A DNA stretch of 64,000 bases, from assembly GCA_030620095.1 (NCBI GenBank), contig JAUTXW010000328.1, positions 186,001-250,000 on the forward strand, given 5' to 3'. Positions within the stretch are counted from its first letter, which is position 1. Every line of letters begins with the position of its first letter. Below are positions 51,539 to 64,000 of the stretch, in pieces. The stretch comes from Kuschelorhynchus macadamiae (lineage: Eukaryota; Arthropoda; Insecta; Coleoptera; Curculionidae). Made by a program: the position numbers and the translations under genes. The notes under the pieces were generated by a model. It did no database searches, was not told the DNA's origin, and saw only the letters and a program-made list of their open reading frames with translations.

Positions 51539-53364
51539 ATCAGCATCTTTTACCTTTCCAGTTTATATTTTAATATGATTAAAATACGTTGAATATTTTA
51601 AAACTATAGAAAGCCTATATTAAAATAAGGAGTACTTAAAATTAATTTCTATCGATAATGTAATTTTTACCAAAAACAAAGCTCATAATTGCACTAGCTC
51701 AATTATCCGATAATTGCGTAATCTATTTCTGATTGGTTTAAATCAACAACTAAAACTTGTTAGCTTATCGTTGGAAGTCTATTATTTTGACAAATGAATG
51801 AAATTATCAACTCTACGATTCTCTATATAACAAAACAGCTCTTGAACGGTTTTTTACAAAATTCTTCACTATCTATTTGTATAATTATGTTCATACCCTA
51901 TGCAGCAGAATAAAACAGAAAAAAAACGCGCATATTCAACGCCGTTTCAGCCTTTTTGGCGTCGAGGCGAGACACGTGTATATTGAAATTCCAGAGGCGC
52001 TGCCCTGCATAGCTAAATGTTTGACGCTTTGTGTAAACTATGGATGTAGCTTCATTCGATGCGAATCAGAGCTGAGCGAACTGAGAATTTTATTTGTCGC
52101 ATTCACCGTGATAGCGTTGCTCCAAGGAACGGTTCGTATAGACGATTTGGCTTTTAGATTGCTAAGTGGCCTTACAGTCAAACTCGATCCGATGTGAATT
52201 TGAATTTCGGAGAATATACGTGGAGTATGCAATGCGGGAAAACAGTTTCGGGAAATGTTCCAGATCTGACATTTAAATTAAATCATATTGTTAACAGAAT
52301 AGCACTTAAGATATAGTTGAATTTCCATTAATTTTTTTACATAAAAACATACAAATCTGGTTATTTTAGTAATTATTAAAAAATGAAAGATCAAAACTAT
52401 TTTTTTTCAACTATACTTAAAATAATCGGGATATAAAACAATACACTAGCGATAAAACAAGTTTAGCTTTTCTGAATGATACCTGACACATGGCATTTTC
52501 TTGCGATTTGAAATAATGACGTCATATTAAATATGTTTCAAACCAGGTTTGTTTATGGTGGGCTCTGGGCCTTACCCAATCTGGGCCCCAATCAGGAAGT
52601 ACTTTTACGCGGTTTTTCCTCCTGACTTGACAAGAAAAAGCTGATTACTGAAAAAAAAGGTCAACATCTTTTCGGGCATAGTGAGATCTCTGTCTGACTA
52701 TCGGACCCTAGCTCCGAGTCAATCCGGCCTATTGCAAAAATAGGCCCTGGAGTCTTATTTTAATAGAACCTGACTGTTTGTGTTTACTGTAATGAATAAG
52801 AAACATTGTAACTAAATGTAAAATTGCAAAAGCAAATAAAAATAAAAATTAGGCTTTCTGTTTTACTGAGAAATTAAGTAAACTTACCATTATTATGCTA
52901 CTGTTTAAATGTAATGACTCATGATAGGCAACTCAATTTACTATAAATGTATCGATCTGGGTCAAACTGATCACAGTGTGAAACAATTTTTCACATGAAA
53001 AATAAAATCCTTCATAAGGGATCGGTAAGGAAATTATCCTGTTTGGACGGGACTATTAAAGCCACCATCAATTTGAATATTGTTTCTATTTTGTTAGGTA
53101 GCGTTTTGGAATTTTAGTTTCATTGTGCTGGGTTAATTATTAGAAATTCATTTTGTGTCTGTTAGAAAGTTTAAGTTAAAATATACTTTAAGACTGCTAC
53201 TAAAATCTTAACAATGATGTTGAGAAAGAAGGGAATTGAAATTATTCACACCAAGTCTTAATTAGGTGCCCCTTTTTATTTTGTAGTTTTTAGTTGTAAT
53301 TTTAAAGTTATACTTTGAAGAATTCGACTGGGTCCAACTTTTATTCTATAATATTACCATACCT
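51539..53364. other. Spacer with an unassigned GC-richer patch
   Basis: The 106-codon frame at 51877-52197 (plus) has no recognised motif and overlaps a frame on the other strand; I do not call it a gene. The segment 52540-52780 is GC-richer and contains short palindromes such as AATAGGCC...GGCCTATT; it could be an LTR or MITE fragment. Confidence 0.4.
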
Positions 53365-57109
<3,745 letters not shown>

Positions 57110-60100
57110 ATAAGTAGTATTTTCAGGCTGATTTTTTAAATATTTTATTAGGACGCCATTATGTTTTGCCATCTTGGATGTTACCAATTCATTCCTATGT
57201 AACACTTGATTATAGTGCAAAATTCAAGGTAAATTGGATAATTAGTTTTTTTAGTAATATTTTTTAGCGTTATTCCACCATATTGGATTTTTACCAAAAT
57301 ATTGCCAGGTCATTCCTATATGACCCTTAATTATTGAGGAAAATTTGAAGTCAGTCTGGTAAGCAGTTTTAAAGAGGGACCACGGAATTGATAAAGCATA
57401 TTTTTTCGCATCTAGGGACGCTAAGATGTGAAAATATGTAAAACCTGAGACGGTGATTCTTTTCACGACTACAAACCTTTTATTTGGCCATCATGTTGAA
57501 TTAGTAGCACATTTTTACTAGTTGATCCTCATACCATAATTAGGTATGGCACACAATTTGAAATCAACCAATTAAGTAGTTTTTTTAGGCTGAATTTTTA
57601 AATATGCCGCCATTTTGTTTCGCCATCTTGGATTCATACCAAAATTTTAACAGTTGATCCCAACATAATACTTGATCTTTGGGCAAAATTTGAGATAAAT
57701 TGGATAAACAGTTTTTTAATAATAACTTTTTTAACATTTCACTATGCCGCCATTTTGTTTCGCCATATTGGATTTTTACCAAATAATTACCAGATCATCT
57801 TCATATGACCCTTAATTTTTTATCAAAATCAATCGGGTAAGAAGTTTGTAAGCCATGACGCGAATTGAATTTTTGGCATCTAGGGACGCTAAAACGTGAA
57901 GATATGTAAAACCTGAGAAGGAGATTTTTCACGATTACCAACATTTTATTTGGCCGCTATTTTGTTCGGCCATCTTGAATAAATACCACAATTTTACTAG
58001 TTGACCTTTGGATTCGTATCAAAATTTTACAAGTTGATTTCAACATAATGCTTTGATGTTTGTGCGAAATTTTGGATATATTGGATAAGTAGTTTTTTAG
58101 TAATAATTTTTTTTACCAAAATATTACCAGGTCAGCCCCATATAACTATTAATTTTATCAAAAATTGAAGTCAACCGGGTAAGTAGTCTTTAAGTTATGC
58201 CACGAAGTGACAGACGAACCGACGGAATTGATAAAACATATTTTTTGGCATCTAGGGACGCTAAAACGTGAATATATAGTATATCAAAAAAACCTGAGGG
58301 GGTGATTTTTTCACGATTACAAACATTTTATTTGACCGCCATTCTGTTTGGAATCAATCCATTAAGCAAACTAAATTTTTAAATATTTTATTAAGCCGCC
58401 ATCTTGGAGTCGTACAAAAATGTTACCAGTTGATGCCAACATAATACTTGATGTTTGTGCAAAGTTTCAGAAAAATTAGATAAGTCGTTTTTTAATAATA
58501 ATTTTTTTAACATTTCACTAGGCCGTCATTTTGTTTCGCCATATTGGATTTTTACTAAAATGTTACCAGGTCATAGCCATATGTTCCTTAATTTTTAACA
58601 AAACTTGACGTCGATCGAGTAAGGATTTTTTTAGCTAGGCCACGAACAGACAGGCAGACAGACCGACGGAACTGAGAAAACATTTTCGCCATCTAGGGTC
58701 CCTGAAATGTGAATATCTGAAAACATCTCGGAGGGCGATTATTCACGATTACAAAACTTCCCTTTTACGACGGAACTAGAAAACCAATCATTTATGTCTG
58801 GAAACTATATGAAAAAGTAAATAAAAATTTTATAGATTTCACAACTACATATATGGCTCTTATTTTCTTAATGGTGTTGATTGGATGCATGGTTGTAGGT
58901 CATGTTGAATTCGCACAAGTTTATCCTTATATCATATTTAATTTTTCTTTAAAATTTATAGTCAATTGAATATAGAGATTTTTTTACGTTAATTTTTTTA
59001 ACATGATATTTGGCCGCTATTTTGTTCCGCTATCTTGAATTCGTAACACAAATTTACCAGCTTAATGCTTGCCAAAAATTTGAAATTAATCTAATAAATA
59101 TTTTTAAGATTTTTTAAATATTTTATTAGGCCGCCATTTTGTTTTGCTATCTTATATTAATACCAAAATACGGTCAATTCATTCTTATGTAACTTGATTT
59201 TTTTTTGCAAAATTTAAGGTAAATTAGTTTTTTAGTAATAGTTTTTAACGTTTCACCTGCTAGCGTGATTTTTTGAAATTACAAATATTTTATTTAGCCG
59301 CCATTTTGTTCCGCCATCTTGAATTAGTATCACAGTTTTACTAGTTCATCTCTATACTAGTTTTTTTAGGCTGTATTTCTAAATATTTTATTAAGCCGTC
59401 ATTATATTCTGCCATCTTGGATTCGTAGCAAAATTTTACCAGTTGATTCCTAAATATAACTAGTTTTTTGTGCAAATTGGACAATTAGTTTTTAAATAAT
59501 AATTTTTTCGACGTTTCATTAGATCGCCATCTTGTTCCTGCATATTGGATTTTAACCAAAATATTACCAGGTCATGCCCATATGAGCCTTAATTTTTGAC
59601 TAAAATTTCAAGTCAATCTGATGAGTAGTTTTTAAGCTATGCCGCAAACTGACAGACTGACAGAATAACCGTCAGGAGGACCGACGGACTTCATAAAATA
59701 TATTTTTGGCATTTAGGGACGTCAAAACGCGAACCTATGTAAAACCTGAGAAGGTGATTTTTCAGATTACAAAAAATTTTATTTGGCTGTCATTTTGTTC
59801 CGCCATCTTGAATTGGTACCACACTTTTACGAGTTCATCTCTATACTACAATTAGTTATGGCACACGACTTGAAATTAGTTCATTAAGTAGTTTTTTCAG
59901 GCTGAATTTTTAAATATTTTGTTAAGCCGCCATTTTGTTCCGTCAACTTGGATTCGTTCCAAAATTTTACCAGTTGATTCCTACATAATACTTGATTTTT
60001 GTACAATTTGAGATAAATTGAATAAGCACTTTCCTAGTAATAATTTTTTTTAACATTTCACTAGGCCGCCATTTTGTTTTGTCATATTGGATTTTTATCA

Positions 60101-60250
60101 AAATGTTACTAGGTCATCCCCATATGACCGTTAACTTTTGATCAAAATTTGAAGTCAATCGGGTTAGCAGTTTTTTAGCTATGCTGCGACAGACAGACCG
60201 ACAGACCGAGAGACCGACAAAACAGACAGATAGATACAATACATCCATTT
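57110..60250 (-). repeat. ATGGCGG repeat array, inverted arm
   Basis: The same unit appears as its complement (GCCGCCATTTTGTTTCGCCA and close variants at least a dozen times). Higher-order junctions with 'GGCATCTAGGGACGCTAAAA' occur near 57405, 57880, 58245 and 59705, and GACAGACAGACCGACGG-type runs near 58200, 58640, 59645 and 60190. The array ends with CCATTTTATGAGGGAAGTAA, the complement of the TTACTTCCCT head seen at 37108. Confidence 0.88.
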
Positions 60251-60310
60251 TATGAGGGAAGTAAAAGGGTTTAGTTTTTTAGTAATGACCCGGAAAATAT
60301 TAATATTTAA

Positions 60311-60455
60311 GATTTTTTTAAAAAGGATACTTAGAGAGGAAGACATTTCCAATAAAAAAGTCGAGACTTCCGGAACTCTATAGATAGAGTTTCGGAAGTC
60401 TGGACTTTTTTTATTGGAAATGTCTTCCTCTTTAAGACACTTTTTTAAAAAAATC
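60311..60455. repeat. Near-perfect 70-bp-arm hairpin
   Basis: Arms 60311-60381 and 60386-60455 are complementary apart from a few mismatches near the outer ends and centre; the loop is only about 4 bases (ATAG region). It is probably a minimal foldback MITE. Confidence 0.88.
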
Positions 60456-60810
60456 CTGAATATGAATAGTTTTTTGCTTAAATTTTAATTTGTTAATAAC
60501 TTTCGAAATTGTTCATGTGCGATTATACATTTTTCTAAACCTCATTTCGAATCCATTGAGCCTTCACTCATATTTTATTAGCAATAGCAAAAAAAATAGC
60601 ACCTTTTTAAGTAGACTACACACTAATTAATTATGTTACCGCTATTTCAGCTGTTGAAAAACACTGTATTTATCTATTTACTGTGGATATTAAGTCAAAT
60701 AGTATCCAGGCCAGTGATAGATTAACGTATATCTCAAGTGTATCCAATACATCTAAAAAAATTTTTACAGTGGTTCTTTTTTTGCGGTCATCGAAATTTT
60801 GATGAATGTG
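60456..60810. other. Spacer, no gene seen
   Basis: AT-rich DNA without recognised features between the hairpin and the last element. Confidence 0.4.
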
Positions 60811-60812
60811 TA

Positions 60813-63238
60813 CAGGGTGTCCGGATTTGGTTGCAAAAGCAGGGTATCTCGTTTATTTTTAAAGATAGAACCTTGCGGTTTTCAGGAACCTGAGCTAATT
60901 TTTTGTGAAACTCATGAAGCCGTAAACAAAATTTTCATAGCCTTCTTCGTTTATGAGATACAGGGCGAAATAGAAAATTTTGCATTTTGGGACCCCTCTC
61001 GTATCTCGGTTATCCTTTCACTTAACTCAAAGAGAAAAATTGCCGCTTATGCAGTTTTTTAAGCTGGATCCAGTGGCGTAGTCATATTTTTCATTTGAGT
61101 TGTTATTTTTTAGACATGACCCAAAGTTGTGTTTTTTTAAATGGGACACCCTGTATATTTGTCCAGAAATTGATTTGTCCTTTTAAAAGCTTGTCAAAAA
61201 TATATAATAGTATGGGTCTATTTTAATAAACAACAACAAAAATCCTAATTTTTATAATTATCATCCCAAATTTTGCAGTAGGCCATGCAAAACGATGCCG
61301 TTTTCTTTTGTTTTCTTGGAAACAAATGACATTTCCCAATTTTGTACGCGTATATAAAATATAGCGCTAGTTTTTTGTATTTATTTATTGTGTAAAAATA
61401 TATTTGTATTATTATGGAAGAAAACCAAACTTTCGAACATTATGAAAAGTACGATATGTTAGCTTGTTTTATATTAAGTAATGAAAATGTTGAAGCGGCT
61501 TCTGAGATGTATTTTAACAGGTAAATAGTTTTTTTTTTAAATTTTTACGTATGTTGAAATACTATTGCTTAATTTTTATTTAGATATCCAGAAGTGAGGC
61601 AACCTAATATATCCACTTTTTATCGGATAAAAAGAAATTTACTTAATCACGGATTATTTATCAAACCTCGTACGAAAATGAAATATAATAAAGAAAATCG
61701 GGAGGCTGAAGAAATTACGGTTTTGGCTAATGCAGAAGCTTACCCTACAAACTCTTGTAGGACCAGTGAAAAGAAATTCTAAAAAAGCACAAATACCACC
61801 CATACAAACTTAGGCTCGTGCAGCACTTACAGCCAGGGGATGCAGAGCGTCGGGTAGTCTTCTGCAATTGGTTTCGAGAAAGATCCGATATCGTTAGAGA
61901 TTTTGAAAGGAAGGTTATATGGTCAGACGAAGCACATTTCAGTAATTCTGGTATACTCAATAGGCACAATAGTAGATTCTGGTCCCAGGAAAATCAACAC
62001 CAAATATTTCCCAGAAGACAGCAGGGCAGGTTTGGTCTAAATGTGTCCTGCTTCATATTAGGAACGCATATAAAATTTTATATATTTGAGGGAAACCTAA
62101 CAGCCAATCGCTATATAGAAATTTTAGAGGCAGCTATACCTGAATTACTTGACGATATTCCTCTAGCGCAAATTAACAAAGTTTATTTTCAACAGGACGG
62201 TGCTCCTGCACACAATTCTGGAATGACAAGATTATTTCTGGACAATAATTTTGCCAATCAATGGATCGAAACAAATGGACCTATAAGATGGCCCCCTAGG
62301 TCCCCATATTTGTCGATTTTAGATTTCTTTCTATGGGGATATCTGGAAAATAGAATTTACAAAGACCACTATGATAATGTCCAAGATTTAGGAAATGCAA
62401 TAAGAGAAAATTTTCGCTATTTACAAAATCATCCCGTTATTTTGCTTAATTCCCTAAAACGAATACGAAAATTGTGCGAAGCATGCATAGAACAAAATGG
62501 AAATCAGTTTGAACAGTTCTTTTGATTTCCTTGGTTATTGTATTTCTTATACGACAGTTAATTTTTGCTGAAAAGCTTGTTACATAATAATTTATTACTG
62601 TTTTGTTCTTGTGTTACATAAATCTAGGTAGGTAGGTGGTACTTTTTTGGTGCGAAATTATCAATACATATTTTGATAAATAGATTTAATTACATATTTA
62701 TTTTGATTTATTTTTAGGATGTAGATATTGTTAACGACTTTAAATAAAAGGCAGCATTGTTTTGCATGGCCTACTGCAAAATTTGGGATGATAATTATAA
62801 AAATTAGGATTTTTGTTGTTGTTTATTAAAATAGACCCATACTATTATATATATTTTTGAGAAGCTTTTAAAAGGACAAATCAATTTCTTGGCAAATATA
62901 CAGGGTGTCCTATTTAAAAAAACACAACTTTGGGTCATATCTAAAAAACAACTCAAATGAAAAATATGACTACGCCACTGGATCCAGCATAAAAAACTGC
63001 ATAAGCAGCAATTTTTCCCTTTGCGTTAAGTTAAAAGATAACCGAGATACGACGGGGGTTCCAAAATGCAAAATTTTCTATTTCGCCCTGTATCTCATAA
63101 ACGAAGAAGGCTATGAAAATTTTGTTTACGACTTCATGAGTTTCACAAAAAATTAGCTCAGGTTCGTGGAAACCGCAAGGTTCTACCTTTAAAAATAAGC
63201 GAGATACCCTGCTTTTGCAACCAAATCCGGACCCCCTT
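60813..63238. mobile_element. DD41D-like element with ~500-bp two-layer TIRs
   Basis: The left end CAGGGTGTCCGGATTTGG and the complementary right end at 63238 are flanked by TA (60811-60812, 63239-63240). The arms (about 60813-61310 and 62750-63238) are highly similar. About 330 bp in, each arm contains an outward-facing GGACACCCTGTATAT, the exact mirror of the outer CAGGGTGTCC, so each outer module looks like a MITE in its own right. The centre carries a two-exon transposase. This is the best-preserved coding element in the window. Confidence 0.93.
61414..62525 (+). pseudogene. DD41D-like transposase, two exons, one frameshift
   Basis: Exon 1 (61414-61520) encodes MEENQTFEHYEKYDMLACFI to AASEMYFN and ends AACAG|GTAAAT. 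A 63-bp intron ends TTTATTTAG at 61583. The codon split across the junction gives R, then YPEVRQPNISTFYRIKRNLL. A 1-bp frameshift and probable small deletion near 61745-61785 interrupt the second helix-turn-helix. From ILKKHKYHPYKLRL on, the protein is open to the end: VIWSDEAHFSNSG (first Asp), FQQDGAPAHNS (second), SPYLSILDFFLWG (third, 41 residues on). The block usually reads SPDLTPLD, so some erosion is visible. The intron is intact and the length near normal (~345 residues). Confidence 0.9.
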
Positions 63239-63240
63239 TA

Positions 63241-64000
63241 CAGTTGGAAAGTATTTATTTTTACTTGCACAATAAAACAAATTGAGTGATATAATACAGA
63301 GTCCCATGAAGAGGAACAAATGACCACTCAAGAGAACAAATGTTTCCAAAAATCGTTTTATTATTAAGTATTAGTGTTGACCAGTGTACTAGAATACATG
63401 GGCTGTTTGTTGTCCGTTAAACTAAAGTTATTTTTGAATAATCTTACGTAAGCCTAACATTGAATCCCACCATCTTATAACTCGTTTTAAATTGCCCCAA
63501 CGAGGCTCCGCAAAATATTACAATACGAATTACTCGGATACAAAACTGGCAAATAAAAATGCAGGATAATAAATATAAACCAGTCTCTATTATAATTCCA
63601 CCCATATCGCACTGAAAGTGGGAAGATAAGCAAAAGCTGCAGCTCCAAATGCAGGTACAATAAAAAAACTGAAGCTCGGTATCGAATCAGAGGGATGCTA
63701 TTAAATGCCGAAGTTACGATTGTTTAGTTGATACCCGATCGAATATTACCTAAGTTATCGGCAATTCGTTCTGTGTATTTATTTTACGGCGGATTAAATG
63801 GAAATGCGGTATTTAAGTGTCCGTTTTCTCTGTCTGTTTAAGTGAAAAATGGGTATATTACAGAATAACTGTTTACGCCAACTGCGAAACTTGCTTTTCA
63901 GAAAAGACAAGAGTTATTCTCCGAGATATGAAAACATTTCATATCTGAATGTTTCTTAGTAAAGTCCCAGATAAACCTACACCAGATGCGAAAGTTAGAC
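63241..64000. other. AT-rich DNA, no gene seen
   Basis: No protein or repeat signature was recognised up to the window end. Confidence 0.45.

Noticed and set aside
51877..52197. 106-codon open frame, GC-richer than its surroundings
   Set aside because: No motif, no family resemblance, and an overlapping open frame on the other strand; not enough support for a gene.
60799..61062. 87-codon frame over the left arm of the last element
   Set aside because: The frame lies inside the terminal inverted repeat, its inverse appears in the other arm, and it has no protein signature.

Overview
The window looks like transposon-packed, AT-rich intergenic DNA from an insect. A beetle is my best guess, inferred from the mix of elements: spliced mariner-type transposases with DUF4817-like N-termini, a metazoan MULE, CR1/Jockey-like retroposons and Penelope-like elements. 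I found no convincing single-copy host gene. Almost every open frame with a recognisable protein signature is a transposase or reverse transcriptase, and all of these carry frameshifts, stops or truncations.

Layout. 1-3.4 kb: a composite long-TIR Tc1-like element (891-2616). 3.39-9.77 kb: a complete Mutator-like element with 9-bp target duplications and a two-exon transposase (FLYWCH-like, MULE and SWIM regions); its 3.6-kb intron holds a second Tc1-like foldback element. 10.9-11.8 kb: a minus-strand RT relic. 12.28-16.68 kb: an hAT-like element (8-bp target duplication, 14-bp TIR) that has swallowed an 'LDETW' DDE element, which itself carries a palindromic MITE. 16.9-20.8 kb: two plus-strand RT relics, a tRNA-like sequence and an LTR-retrotransposon gag/protease relic. 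22-24.6 kb: a minus-strand endonuclease/RT retroposon. 26.6-28.8 kb: a minus-strand Penelope-like element with RT, GIY-YIG remnant and a hammerhead-like motif. 28.8-38 kb: a cluster of long (TA)n arrays, 0.4-kb repeats, a 1.48-kb foldback element with hammerhead-like cores, and near-perfect hairpins. 38.4-42.9 kb: an 'LDETW' transposase relic and a plus-strand retroposon with an esterase-like ORF1. 43.2-51.5 kb: three long-TIR mariner-type elements, one nested inside another. 53.4-60.25 kb: a 7-kb inverted array of ~135-bp repeats rich in ATGGCGG (YY1/Pho-like) motifs, invaded by an RT relic. 60.8-63.2 kb: a nearly intact DD41D-like element with a 63-bp intron.

The genes do not form a pathway. 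What connects them is nested insertion, which gives a readable relative chronology. The observations most worth following are: the long-TIR DD41D-type elements whose arms carry a second, outward-facing terminal motif and, in one case, a second copy of the N-terminal coding region; the large inverted array of YY1/Pho-like sites; and the scattered hammerhead-like motifs. Boundaries given as exact were read from matching inverted repeats and target duplications. Family names rest on motif recognition only, without database searches.
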